Positions 50,932 to 60,898 of a stretch of 64,000 nucleotides of DNA are shown here, in pieces. The stretch's first letter is position 1. Each line of letters starts with the position of its first letter. The notes under the pieces are model-generated. The model had not been told where the DNA came from. It did not search any database and worked only from the letters and a program-made list of their open reading frames with translations. This stretch comes from [Actinomadura] parvosata subsp. kistnae (GTDB lineage: Bacteria; Actinomycetota; Actinomycetes; Streptosporangiales; Streptosporangiaceae), in assembly GCF_900323885.1 (NCBI RefSeq), contig NZ_OOHJ01000022.1:310001-374000 (forward strand), read 5' to 3'. A program made the translations under genes and the position numbers.

Positions 50932-51864
50932 ATGGACCTCGAGCTCAGGCACCTCAGGATCGTCCGCGCGGTCGCGGACGCGGGAAGTGTGAGCAAGGCC
51001 GCGTCCCTGCTCGGGCTGGCACAACCGGCCCTGACCGCACAGCTCAAGCGCATCGAGAGGGTGCTCGGCGGCGCCCTCTTCGAGCGCGACCGCCACGGCG
51101 CCAGGCCCACCCGCCTCGGCGAACTCGTGCTCGACCGGGCACGCGTCCTTCTCCCCGCAGCCAAAGAACTGCAGGACGAAGCCGTACGTTTCGCTCACAC
51201 CCCCTCCCCCGGCTTCCGCATCGGCGCCACGAACGGGCCGATACTCGGGGGCCTGGTCGACCGGCTCGCCGCCGAGCGGAAGGTCAGCACGTACACGTCG
51301 TGGTCGACGCACGAGCTGAACAGCATGGTCGAGCTCGGCCGGCTCGACTACGTCCTGACCGGGGCGTGCGGCGACTCCGGCACCCCCACCGGCACCCTCA
51401 TCTGGGAGATGATCAGCCTCGATCCCGTCTTCTGCCTGGTCGGAGAGGACCATCCCGTCGCCAAGGAGAAGGAGGTGGAGCTGGCCGACCTCGCCGGCGA
51501 GCAGTGGGCGGTGACGCCGGGCGACGGCTGTTTCGCCGACTGCTTCGCGATGGCGTGCGCGCGGGCCGGGTTCACGCCGGGCACGATCTACGAGACCGAC
51601 GTGCCGACCTGCGCCCACCTCGCCCAGGTCGGGCGGGCCGTGGTGCTCTGCCAGGCCACCCACCAGGCCGCGCAGGGGCTGGTCATGGTGCCGCTGGCCG
51701 GCGCGCCGCTGCGCTGGCGGCAGCTCCTCGGCCGCCACCCCACCGCGCCCGAGGCCGCCTGGGTGGTCGGTCAGGCCAAACAGGCCCACATGGACGCGGT
51801 ACGCCGCAGCCCCGTCTACTACGACTGGCTGGTACGAAACCCGGGTTACGGCACCGCTCCATAA
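50932..51864 (+). CDS. LysR-family regulator
   Basis: 310 aa from ATG 50932. The HTH is LRHLRIVRAVADAGSVSKAA and LGLAQPALTAQLKRIERVLGGALFERD. The effector domain is complete. It is divergent from the DUF6158 pair; an AT-rich stretch lies before the ATG. It could also regulate the secreted protease downstream, 83 bases away. Confidence 0.93.
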   Translation: MDLELRHLRIVRAVADAGSVSKAASLLGLAQPALTAQLKRIERVLGGALFERDRHGARPTRLGELVLDRARVLLPAAKELQDEAVRFAHTPSPGFRIGATNGPILGGLVDRLAAERKVSTYTSWSTHELNSMVELGRLDYVLTGACGDSGTPTGTLIWEMISLDPVFCLVGEDHPVAKEKEVELADLAGEQWAVTPGDGCFADCFAMACARAGFTPGTIYETDVPTCAHLAQVGRAVVLCQATHQAAQGLVMVPLAGAPLRWRQLLGRHPTAPEAAWVVGQAKQAHMDAVRRSPVYYDWLVRNPGYGTAP

Positions 51865-51947
51865 CACGGCGATAGGGGCAAAGTGATACTCCTCCGCGCC
51901 GGGGACCGCCGTTACCGTGACGGCACCCCAGCAGCGAGGAGACACCC

Positions 51948-53390
51948 ATGCTCCGCACCCCGGCGCTGATCGGGATCACGATCGGCGCGTTACTCGTGAC
52001 GGCGACCCCGGCCGTCGCCACCGCGAAACCACCGTCAGGCGTGGTCGACGCCCTGCAACGCGACCTCGGCATCACCAAGGACCAGGCGATCAGCCGCCTG
52101 GCCAACGAGGCCCGCGGCAACGCCGCCGCACCCGGCCTGAGCAAGCAGCTCGGCGACCGCTATGCCGGAATCTGGTACGAAGGCGCCGAAAGCGCCCTCG
52201 TCGTGGCCAGCACCTCCGCCGCCGACACCGCATCGATCACCCGCGCCGGCGCCAGAGCCCGCGTGGTGCCGCGCTCGTTCGCGCAGCTCACCACGGTCAA
52301 GGAGGGCCTCGACCGGACGGCGCCGCCGGCCTCCGTCCACAGCTGGGCCGTCTCCCCGCAGAGCAACTCCGTCGTCGTCCTCACCAGCGACGAGCAGGCC
52401 GCCCGCGCCTGGGTCGCCGCCAGCGGCGTCGCCGACACCGCCGCCGTCACGTTCGAGCCCTCGTCCGAACGCCCGCGCCCGCTCTACGACATCCGCGGCG
52501 GGGACGCCTACTACACCTCGGACGGCTACCGCTGCTCGATCGGCTTCGCCGCCAGACGCGGCACCCAGCTCGGCTTCACCACCGCCGGCCACTGCGGCAC
52601 CACCGGCATCACCACCACCGGCTACAACCGCGTCGCCCAGGGGACGTTCCAGCTGTCCTCCTTCCCCGGCAACGACTACGCCTGGATCGCCACGAACACC
52701 AACTGGACCGCCCCCGGCGTCGTCAACACCTACACCTCCGGCACCGTCCCCGTCCGCGGCTCGGCCGTCACCCAGCCCCAGGGCTCCGTCTGCCGCTCCG
52801 GCTCCACCACCCAGTGGCACTGCGGCGTCGTCCAGGCGCTCAACTCCACCGTCAACTACCCCGAAGGCACCGTGTCCGGCCTGACCCGCACCAACGTGTG
52901 CGCGGAAGGCGGCGACTCGGGCGGCTCGTTCATCTCCGGCGACCAGGCCCAGGGCATGACCTCCGGCGGCTCCGGCAACTGCACCTCCGGCGGCACCACA
53001 TACTTCCAGCCCATAGGCGAGGCCCTCTCAGCCGGCGGCCTCACCCTCGTAACGGCCGGCACCGAACCCCCGCCGACGGGTTGCCAGGGCTACGAGGAGA
53101 CGTACACCGGCTCCCTCACCTCCAACCAGAGCGCCTACCAGCCGAACGGCTCGTACTACCAGGCCACCGTCTCCGGCCCCCACACCGCCTGCCTCGACGG
53201 CCCCAACGGCACCGACTTCGACATCTACCTCCAGAAATGGAACGGCTCCTCCTGGGCCGTCGTAGCCAGCGCCACCACCCCCAACCCCGACGAAACCCTC
53301 ACCTACAACGGCACCTCCGGCTACTACCGCTACCGCGTCCACGCATACACCGGCTCCGGCTCCTACACCCTCGGCCTGAACCGCCCCTAG
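51948..53390 (+). CDS. Secreted S1 (streptogrisin-like) serine protease with PPC domain
   Basis: 480 aa with signal peptide (GITIGALLVTATPAVATA) and a pro-region to about residue 175. The protease shows the catalytic triad TAGHC, NDYAW and GDSGGS, with Cys pairs for disulfides (CSIGF/HC, VCRSG/WHC). The C-terminus after TEPPPTGC is a PPC-type beta-domain (TYTGSLTSNQSAYQP, YYRYRVHAYTGSGSYTL). The sequence predicts autocatalytic maturation. Confidence 0.94.
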   Translation: MLRTPALIGITIGALLVTATPAVATAKPPSGVVDALQRDLGITKDQAISRLANEARGNAAAPGLSKQLGDRYAGIWYEGAESALVVASTSAADTASITRAGARARVVPRSFAQLTTVKEGLDRTAPPASVHSWAVSPQSNSVVVLTSDEQAARAWVAASGVADTAAVTFEPSSERPRPLYDIRGGDAYYTSDGYRCSIGFAARRGTQLGFTTAGHCGTTGITTTGYNRVAQGTFQLSSFPGNDYAWIATNTNWTAPGVVNTYTSGTVPVRGSAVTQPQGSVCRSGSTTQWHCGVVQALNSTVNYPEGTVSGLTRTNVCAEGGDSGGSFISGDQAQGMTSGGSGNCTSGGTTYFQPIGEALSAGGLTLVTAGTEPPPTGCQGYEETYTGSLTSNQSAYQPNGSYYQATVSGPHTACLDGPNGTDFDIYLQKWNGSSWAVVASATTPNPDETLTYNGTSGYYRYRVHAYTGSGSYTLGLNRP

Positions 53391-53409
53391 TCTCGACCGC
53401 CCCCGTCGC

Positions 53410-53451
53410 CCGCAGCACCACCGCACCCCTCGCGGCGGTGCTGCGGCTTTT
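53410..53451 (+). terminator. Strong hairpin after S1 protease
   Basis: A 15-bp stem with one mismatch (53410-53424 and 53432-53446) and a 7-base loop, followed by CTTTT. Confidence 0.85.
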
Positions 53452-53618
53452 GTGATCGCCTCGGGCTCCAAGAAGGCCGTCAGGCATGGAATGATGTCGG
53501 CGGAGACCCGTCTCCCGTCCAGCCGGGCACCACGGCGGGGCCCGATGCTCTAGCCTTAGCTTGCACGGGCTCGGCATGATCCTTCGGTGCCTTCGCCCGC
53601 GGCGCACAACTTCATCCA

Positions 53619-53692
53619 GGGGCGGTAGCTCAGCCGGTCAGAGCATCGGACTCATAATCCGTGGGTCGTGGGTTCAAGTCCCACCCGCCCTA
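53619..53692 (+). tRNA. tRNA with CAU anticodon (elongator Met, or Ile2)
   Basis: A full cloverleaf is visible. The acceptor GGGGCGG pairs with CCGCCCT (one G-U), and the D arm is GCTC...GAGC. The anticodon stem CGGA/TCCG carries loop CTCATAA. The T arm is GTGGG-TTCAAGT-CCCAC with discriminator A. CCA is not encoded. Sequence alone does not settle Met against lysidine-Ile. Confidence 0.93.
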
Positions 53693-53991
53693 CTCACCAA
53701 CACCGCGTCCGATCTGGGGTTTCTCGGTCCTCGCCGGCGTCGTATCTCGTTTTTGATCATGGCTGGTTGCTCGGCGGTGCGGGTTGTGTCACACGGTAGA
53801 TCATTTATGCCGCCACCGTCACGACAGATGCCGGACGCGGCCTACCAGGCCGCCCGGGAGACGGCCCGGCCGGTGCTCGCCGCCACGTCTGCGCTGGGGC
53901 GGCCGCTCGGCGCCTGACTCAGCTTTGCCTCATTGTTCGCCCCATGCCGCGCCAGCGCGCGGGCGCAGCTGGGTTTTCCGCAGGCGAGAAG

Positions 53992-54033
53992 CGTGCCTTG
54001 CAGGATTCAAACCTGCGACCGTCGGATTAGAAG
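53992..54033 (-). other. 3' half of a tRNA-Arg(UCU), attachment-site remnant
   Basis: On the minus strand the segment begins with the anticodon loop CTTCTAA, continues TCCGACGGTC, the perfect T arm GCAGG-TTTGAAT-CCTGC and a 7-base acceptor strand. The D arm and 5' acceptor are absent. This is the shape of an att site left by an element that integrates in tRNA-Arg. Confidence 0.7.
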
Positions 54034-55740
54034 CCGGTCTCCCCACGGTCTCCCCTTCGAGGCGGTTGACGCGTCAGGGCACATTGAGCGAGAGCGTGGC
54101 CTCCGATATGAGAACCGGGCGGCCGTCCCAGCGGCCGGGTCTGACTGGTTTGGACGTACAGGTGGGAGATGGCGGTGCTGGGCAGATGTTCTGAGGTTCT
54201 CGCCACCGGGTTCCCGGGCGCGCGTGCACCCGTAACCACCAGACGATCACCTTGGTCGACTCCACGGCCTGGAACAGTTCGCCGAATAGCCAGGCGGCTT
54301 TCGCCAACAGGCGCTCCTCGGCACGACCACCTCGTACACCTCGGTGTTCTCGGAGAACCTCGACGTCGGCAGCGGCGACCCATCCAACTCAACCGCCCCA
54401 GCCCGCCAGCGGCAGCGTCGCGATTACGGGCTTCACGACCAGTCCTTGACCACCTGATGGGTCTACACCACGATTCAGGCCGCGTCCGAAGCCGGCGTCG
54501 GCGGGAAGGCCGCGCAACGTCCCTGCCGCGTGATCAGGAACGGCCTGAGGATCTTGATGGGTGAGCCGGCATGAGGCGGCTCACCCTGCGGATCCACGAA
54601 CGCCTCCGCACGACTTTTCACCGACCCCACACGCCCGGCCGACGGGTCGTCCGACCTCCTCAGTGCGATCGGCCTGGATGCCCGGTTCACCGATCCTGAG
54701 GGCCGGGCCCAGGCGACGACACCGCCCCGGCGGACGTGCCCTCCGTGCTGCGGCCGGCCACGGCGTCGGAGGCCACCCGGCGCTTGTACTGCGCCCCTGG
54801 CGGGTTCGCCGTGGTGGTCGCCAGGGGGCCCGGTCCCGGTCTCCTGGCGCGCCTGCGTGGCGTCGCCAGGTCCGGGGCCGAGACGACCGAGACCCTGGTC
54901 AGGGCGTTCCTGGCGGCAGGCGCGGGTGTCATCGTCCCCGCCGAGCGACGGGACGCGGACCCGGCCGCCGTCCGGGCGCCCGCGCCCTCGATCGCCCCTC
55001 GGCGCTGTGCCCAGGCGACGGCCTCGTGCTCGCCGAGGACGAACTGCCGCCCGACGTCGACATCACCGTCGCGCAGGACTGGGTGAGCGCCGTACGAGGT
55101 GCGCCGCCCGCCTCGCGGGCTTGCCTGACCGGCGGACGGCCGGCGCCTGGCGGCAGGGGCGGTCAACGGTGGCGTGGCGCAGCCGATGCCGCGGCCGCGT
55201 ACGGCCATACGCCCGCCGTCCTCCGCCCCTCAAGGACGCCGCCGTCTCGTTCCGGGCGGGCACGGATTGGATATCCGATGGCGTAGCAGGTGGACAATGC
55301 CGCATGGCACATTGAGCGCGATCTGAGTACCTGGCATTCATGTCGGCGCGAGCGGCCGATGGGGATGCGGAAAGGAGAAACGGATGCGCGTCCGGAACGG
55401 GTGCCGTGTGCGTGGAATGGTGGCCGCCGTGCCGGAACCGCCCGTGCCGGCGATGCTCGGGAAATCCGGCAATGATGAGATCGGCCGGTTCCCTGAAACC
55501 AGAAGGGCGGACATGTACCTGCTCTGCCCGAGCGGGACAACGATAGCCGGCAGCGGGACGGACGCTGAGTGCGGCCGACTCGCCGACCCCGGTCGTCTGG
55601 CACCTCGCCCAGCTGCGGGACGTGGTTCGTCTCGCCTGGCTACAGGCCCGCGTCGATGGGGCGGGAGGGGCGAAGAAACGGCTGGACAAAAGGCCACGCA
55701 ACTCTTGGTCGTAGATCATGCGTGAAAGGAAAGTAGGTCA
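54034..55740. other. Gene-poor, probably decayed DNA
   Basis: No intact gene is recognised in 1.7 kb. Short open frames change phase often and lack start sites. A frame around 54736-55000 has a Rossmann-like stretch (ETTETLVRAFLAAGAGVIVP) that recalls an SDR, and its possible continuation DVDITVAQDW is in another frame. A 13-base match, GGCACATTGAGCG, occurs at both 54079 and 55307. The area between the tRNA (53692) and 53992 also holds no clear gene. Confidence 0.5.
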
Positions 55741-56125
55741 ATGCCCAGGAAGAGCAGGACGGTCATCGGCGCGCTTCTCCTGATCCCGGTGGGCTCAGTG
55801 TGATCACTGTCACCGAGCCCGCCCACGCCTGCGCCGGCGCGGCGCCGGGATCACTGTGTTCGGGAGTGTCACGAGAGGCAAGTGTCTTGAGGCGGACTTC
55901 ACCGCCCGGCCGCTTCAGGGCTCATGTGGCACTCCGGGTGCCAGGTGGGAATACGGTCCCCGCCTGAATACGCTCCGCAACATCCGTTCGCATATGTGCC
56001 TGGACACCGACGGCACCAGGATCGACATGTCCGAGGTCGGCAGCAACGGTCGTCACGGGAGTAACATCGACTCAATACCCAAAGAAAAGCAGCTCTTCCG
56101 AATGGACGACGATTTTTCGGCATAA
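55741..56125 (+). pseudogene. Small secreted ricin-B-like protein, two apparent frameshifts
   Basis: ATG 55741 starts a signal peptide (SRTVIGALLLIPVG) that stops early. The next frame gives VITVTEPAHACAGAAPG, and a third gives ITVFGSVTRGKCLEADF to 56125. One base restored at GGGCTC (to GGGCCTC) and one at GGCGCC (to GGCGGCC) yields 128 residues with an AHA cleavage site. The CLEA and CLDTDGT segments recall ricin-B repeats, weakly. Confidence 0.55.
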
Positions 56126-56490
56126 ACTACACCACGGTTTGCCCCTCTCACTGCGGCCGTGATGCGAGAAGTACAGTGGCCGGCAAATCCTTGGCCGCCC
56201 CGCTCGGCCATCCGATGAAAAAGCATGCGTGAACCGGAAGCTCAAGCGAATGTCGCGGGTGTCAGCCCCGCATTCGGCGAGCGCAGATCACCTGCTCATG
56301 CGCCATGGAATTTCCGATACGGTCGATGAATCGCGGTACAGCGATCGCTCCGGCGGTCTCATCGGGATCGAGGGCGCAATTTCGGTACTGCATCAGATGC
56401 GGCTGGAATCGCCGGAGAGTCGCAACGTACGCCCGTAAGCGGTAGGCGCGTGAGCAGCCCGGCAAGCGCCGATCAACGCTAGGAAACAAT
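56126..56490. other. No recognised gene
   Basis: The segment has lower GC than the surroundings and no coding pattern I can support. Its last bases provide AGGA, the ribosome site of the hydrolase gene. Confidence 0.5.
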
Positions 56491-57984
56491 GTGCGAAAGA
56501 GAACGTCTCCGCGCGCCATCGTCGTCATGGCGATGACGGCGTTGTTGACCGTCACGACGTCGTGCGCGGCCGGCAGGACGGCGGCCGGAGAGAACGCCCC
56601 CGATGCCGTGGGCAAGCGCGGCATAACGTGGAAGCCGTGCGAGGAGGAGCCTGCCGTCGAATGCGGCACGCTGACGGTGCCGATCGACTGGTCCAAGCCG
56701 GACGGGCCCAAGATCGGCCTGGCCCTCGCCCGGCGCAAGGCCACCGATCCCTCCGCGCGGATCGGATCCCTGCTGACCAACCCGGGCGGACCCGGTAACT
56801 CCGGAGTTGAGGGGATCTTCCGCCCTTCCGGCTTCAGCGAGGAGATCCGGCGGCGGTTCGACATCGTCGGCCACGATCCCCGGGGCGTCGCCCGCAGTGG
56901 CGCGGTGACCTGCTCGGCTTCGGCGTACAACAAAATGCCGGACCGCGTCATGACCAGCCAGGCCGACTATGACGAATGGATCGCCTACAACAAGGAACTG
57001 CACGCCGACTGCCGCAGGCTCACCGGCCCTTTGTACGACCACCTCGACGCGGTCAACGTGGCACGTGACATGGACGCCATTCGCGCGGCGCTCGGCGATG
57101 ACAAGCTGACCTCGTACGGCGTCTCCTACGGCACGCTGTCCCAGCAGATGTACGCCGAGCTGTTCCCGGACCGGGTCAGGGCCATGGTGCTGGACGGCAG
57201 CATGGACCACAGCCTGAACGTCAAGGCGTTCCAGGTGACCGAGGCGGCCGCCGTCCAGGACAGTTTCGACGAGTTCGTCGCCTGGTGCGAACGGGACACC
57301 GAGTGCGTCCTGCACGGGCGCGACGTTCGCGCGCTGTGGAAGGAACTGCTCGGGAAGGCGGACCGCGGCGAGCTGTCCTGGCCGGGCGGTTCCGACCGTC
57401 CTGTGAACGCTCACAACCTCAAATGGCTGGGCGTGGTCCTCAACGAGGCGCCCGACTGGCGGCTGGCGGCCCAGGTACTCAACGCCCTGGACGGCGGTCC
57501 GGTGCCGGCCGGCATGCCGGGCCCTCCGGGCGATGGGCCCGTGAGCGGGAAGACCGCCGAACTCCCCGCCGCGATCCTCTGCTCGGACTTCGACCTGTCG
57601 CTGCGCGACTACGACGAGTACGCCGATGTGATGCGCGGCTCCAACGCGGCAGCCCCGGACATGCGCTACAACCCGATGCCGATGGGCGACATGCCGATCT
57701 GCCAGGGCCGCCCGGTCACCAACCCGCAGCACCGGCTGCGGTACACCGGCAGCGCTCCGCTGCTGGTGAGCACCTCACTGCACGACCCCTCCACACCGTA
57801 CGAGTGGTCGGCCGCCGTGGCCGGGCAGCTTGGCCCCAGAGCCGCACTGCTCACGTACGAGGGCTGGGGTCACGGCATCTACGGCAGGACCTCGTGCACG
57901 ACGGCTGCCATGGACAGCTACCTGATCTCGCTGACCGTTCCCGCACCGGGCACCCGCTGCCCGGCCGAAGAGCGCCAGGATTGA
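56491..57984 (+). CDS. Secreted alpha/beta-hydrolase, tripeptidyl aminopeptidase (TAP) family
   Basis: 497 aa from GTG 56491 (AGGA 6 bases upstream). A lipoprotein-like signal (LLTVTTSCA) precedes the hydrolase: SLLTNPGGPGNSGV (oxyanion), FDIVGHDPRGV and the nucleophile in YGVSYGTLSQQ. The Asp lies in STSLHDPSTP and the His in GWGHGIYGR, within the TAP C-terminal domain. It removes N-terminal peptides outside the cell. Intact, unlike its decayed surroundings. Confidence 0.92.
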   Translation: MRKRTSPRAIVVMAMTALLTVTTSCAAGRTAAGENAPDAVGKRGITWKPCEEEPAVECGTLTVPIDWSKPDGPKIGLALARRKATDPSARIGSLLTNPGGPGNSGVEGIFRPSGFSEEIRRRFDIVGHDPRGVARSGAVTCSASAYNKMPDRVMTSQADYDEWIAYNKELHADCRRLTGPLYDHLDAVNVARDMDAIRAALGDDKLTSYGVSYGTLSQQMYAELFPDRVRAMVLDGSMDHSLNVKAFQVTEAAAVQDSFDEFVAWCERDTECVLHGRDVRALWKELLGKADRGELSWPGGSDRPVNAHNLKWLGVVLNEAPDWRLAAQVLNALDGGPVPAGMPGPPGDGPVSGKTAELPAAILCSDFDLSLRDYDEYADVMRGSNAAAPDMRYNPMPMGDMPICQGRPVTNPQHRLRYTGSAPLLVSTSLHDPSTPYEWSAAVAGQLGPRAALLTYEGWGHGIYGRTSCTTAAMDSYLISLTVPAPGTRCPAEERQD

Positions 57985-58046
57985 GGGCTGTCCCTCCGGC
58001 CCGGCCCGCGCCACCGGCATCCGGGCAAGCGCCGTGCGGCCCGGCC

Positions 58047-58095
58047 AGAGGTCAAAGGCCAGAGGTCAGAGGTCACAGGTCACAGGTCAGAGGTC
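58047..58095. repeat. 7-bp tandem repeat (AGAGGTC/ACAGGTC), 7 units
   Basis: Seven in-phase heptamers: AGAGGTC, AAAGGCC, AGAGGTC, AGAGGTC, ACAGGTC, ACAGGTC, AGAGGTC. They lie 60 bases after the hydrolase stop. No gene is seen from 57985 to about 58650. Confidence 0.95.
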
Positions 58096-58355
58096 ACCGG
58101 GAAGGACGTACGGAAAGATCCGATACGACCGTGGCCATCCCTGACCGGGGGGCGATGCCGGGCGGTGTTCCTCGTCGGCGGGCCGCCCCCGGCCGCGCAC
58201 GCCGTCAGTTCCGCGGGATGGACTGGCCGAGCGTGCAAGGCGAGTGAACCTCTCCGGGAAGAGGCGGCAACCGGGCAGTGCACAGTCTGAAGACCGGATC
58301 TGAGATGAGCGGACGCCTTCCCGGACCCGGCACGCCGTGGCCCGGCGTGATGGCC

Positions 58356-58508
58356 GGGGCCGCGTCACCGTCACGGTGCGACTGGACGCCCGACCGGGGC
58401 ACGGCGGGGGCCGCGTCACCGTCACGGTGCGACTGGACGCCCGACCGGGGCACGGCGGGGGCCGCGTCACCGTCACGGTGCGGCTGGACGCCCGACCGGG
58501 GCACGGCG
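58356..58508. repeat. 51-bp tandem repeat, 3 copies
   Basis: Copies start at 58356, 58407 and 58458, almost identical (one A/G change in copy 3). The unit is 17 codons long and is open in several frames; it would encode VTVTRP-type peptides on the minus strand. No spacers, so not a CRISPR. Confidence 0.95.
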
Positions 58509-58649
58509 GGGGCCGGGGACGGCGGGCCGCACACGATGCCTCCCGCGATGAGAGCCGGGGTGGCATGGGAAGCAGCGACCCCCGGTCCTCCCTTTCCGGT
58601 TGGCCGCGACCGGGCACATCGGCGTGATCGCACCGCACGACGGACGCCA

Positions 58650-58830
58650 GGCCCGGCAGCGAGGCCCGTCGCGGGGCCCCGAACTCGTTGACGGTCGAGG
58701 GGGGAAGGAAGAGCGCCAGACCGCCTCGGCTCACCGGGCGGTCGCTGGTGTCCGGAGGGGAGCCGTAAATGGTGCGTGTGTCAAACAGGACGACCTCACC
58801 TGGTCTCATCTCGAGTCGGCGTCTCCCCCG
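58650..58830 (-). pseudogene. Fragment of an oxygenase-like gene cut off beside TnpB
   Basis: The minus frame encodes EMRPGEVVLFDTRTIYGSPP, then DTSDRPVSRGGLALFLPP. This resembles the C-terminal strands and distal His/Tyr region of PhyH-like or 2-oxoglutarate dioxygenases. No start or N-terminal half exists; the frame upstream is TnpB DNA and downstream runs into the 51-bp repeats. The identity is tentative. Confidence 0.4.
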
Positions 58831-60250
58831 CCGCCGGGGCGGGATCCGAACCCGCCAGCCGCACCAGAACCCGCGCGCTGTTGACCCTGCGATCATCACC
58901 ATGACCGCACGACGGGCACACGAACCGCTCCTCGGCCGGCGGGACGGGCTTGGCTCTCACCTGCCCGCACGCCGCGCAGGTCCTGCCCGTCGGCTCATGG
59001 CGCCCGACCACCGTGACCTGCGTCCCATACCAGTTCGCCTTGTGGATGACCTTCCGCCGGGCCATGCCGATGCCGGCGTCGGCCACCGCCCGATTGCGCG
59101 TGCGCCGTGTCCTCGCCGGAAGACCCTCCCGGCCACCGGCCAGGACGCCGGCCACGTCCCACCCCTCGATCACGATCCTGTCGTGATCGTGAACAAGCCG
59201 GGACGTTGCCTTCTCCACATGATCCAGCCGTAACGCGGCGACGCGGCCGTGCAGGACCGCGACCCGATGGCGCGCCTTCTCCCGCCCGCGGCTCCCCTGG
59301 ACCGTACGGGCCAGCGCCCGCTCGGCCCGGCGCAGCTTCGCCTGGGCCTTCTCCAGGTACCGCGGGTTGTCGATCACCTCACCGGTGGACAGGGTGGCGA
59401 GATGACGCACGCCCCAGTCGACGCCGACCGTGCCGCCCGCCCGCTGGCGCCGGGTCGGGGTGATGCGCACCGGCCGGACGCGCTCCACGGTGAGGGAGAT
59501 GAACCACCGGCCCGACGCCGTGCGCGAGACCGTTCCGCGGACCAGGCGCGCGTACGGCACCTGCCCGCTGCCCTTGCACGCCGCGCACCTTCTCATCTCC
59601 GCGTCGCCTCCCTTCGCCGGCACCTTCCCCGCACCGCCGCAGGGAGGGCACACGGCCGGGGCCTTGCGGAGCAGGGCGAGCAGCTTCGTGGTCTTCTCCT
59701 TGACCCGCACCGGCCCGATCTTCGGCAGCACCACCGACCGGTGCACCTGCACCCGCACCTTCTTCGGCCTGCCCTCCTGGGCCGGGTTACGCGAGAGGGC
59801 CATGCGGTGCTCACCGATCCGCAGTGTGCTGCCGTGCACCTGGAACGAGGCCGTGGAGCGGTGCCGGGACTTGAACCGGGGCCGCCCCACCGGCCGGCCC
59901 TTACGGCGTCCGCCGCGCGAATCGAAGAACTTCTTCCACGCCCCGTGCGCGTCCCGCAGCGCCGCTTGAAAGGTGCCCACGAAATGCTCCCCGACCCACT
60001 CCAGCCCGTTGGCCGGGTCGTCCTTGTGCCGGGTCCACATCTTGCACAGCGCGAAGTGGTCGGGGTAGACGGGCAGCTCGCCGCCGGCGTCCTTGGCCTT
60101 CTTGAACGCCTCCAGGTGCTCGGCGATCTGCTGGATGCCCCAGTTGTAGGCATACCGGGCGGCACCGGCATGCGAGGCGAAGCGGCGTGCCTGCTCCGGC
60201 GTCGGGTCCAACTCGTACACGAACGCCTGCTGGATGAGCCGGTCCTCCAC
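58796..60250 (-). mobile_element. tnpB: IS200/IS605-type TnpB (RNA-guided nuclease-like) gene
   Basis: 484 aa from GTG 60250 (weak ribosome site). The N-terminus AFVYELDPTPEQARRFASHAG is typical. RuvC residues are Asp in VGVDWGVRHLA, Glu in IVIEGWDVAG and Asp in HGDDRRVNSARV. The zinc ribbon is CAACG...CPSCG. An extra Cys-rich insert, CPPCGGAG...CAACKGSG, sits before the RuvC core. No tnpA is adjacent, and no element ends or guide-RNA boundary could be fixed. The C-terminus runs directly into the oxygenase fragment. Confidence 0.88.
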
Positions 60251-60898
60251 GCCGGACCTGCGCCTGCTCGACACGCCGCATCCTCCTCTTCGGCCCCTTG
60301 GCCACCATTGCGCGGACCGGGCGGGGCCGCCCTGATCTCGCGTCCTCAGCGAGCGTTCCTGTGCTCGCCCGCGGCGTTCCGACATGTGTCCCTCGGAAGC
60401 CCGCCACCACTCCCCCGCGCATCTGCCGCCCGGGGCTGATGGTGTGGAAAGAGCCGCTGCCCAATTCGTCGAAGGCCGGCAGCCACAAGCCTGCCACTGA
60501 CCGCCGCCGTTCCCCGCGTCCCGACCCGGACGGAAGCACGGGGACCTCCCGCGCGTCCGTGTCGGCCGGGGTCCGCATGAGCGCGATCCGCGGCCGCCTG
60601 CGGTTGCGTGATGAGGTTGGGCACCAGACCCTTGCGGATCTGGAGCACCCGTCTTACCCCGGCCCGGTGGGCCGGGAGCGGGCTACCCGCTTCCATGAGG
60701 ACCGCCTGCCGCGCCCCCGGCGCGGCAAGTCTCACGTCCCCTCCACGGGCGTTTAGCGTCTCCCCGCTGCTCGGGGCGACGTCGGAACACACCGGCCGTA
60801 CGGTGGTGACATCGTGTTCACCCCCGCGGCCGGACAACGAACAGTGGACCCGTTGGCCGACGGGCCCGGGACGCGCTCCTCGCCGGGGGCTACGGCCC
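60251..60898. other. No recognised gene
   Basis: The segment between tnpB and the P450 has open frames on both strands without start sites or family motifs. It probably contains the left flank of the TnpB element. Confidence 0.5.

Noticed and set aside
53784..54194. Overlapping open frames after the tRNA as genes
   Set aside because: No start sites, no family motifs and frequent Arg/Pro runs; one crosses the tRNA-Arg fragment.
54736..55086. Intact short-chain dehydrogenase
   Set aside because: Only a short Rossmann-like stretch is present, without TGxxxGIG or YxxxK; at most a remnant.
58356..58508. CRISPR array
   Set aside because: The 51-bp units are directly adjacent with no variable spacers, and no cas genes are near.
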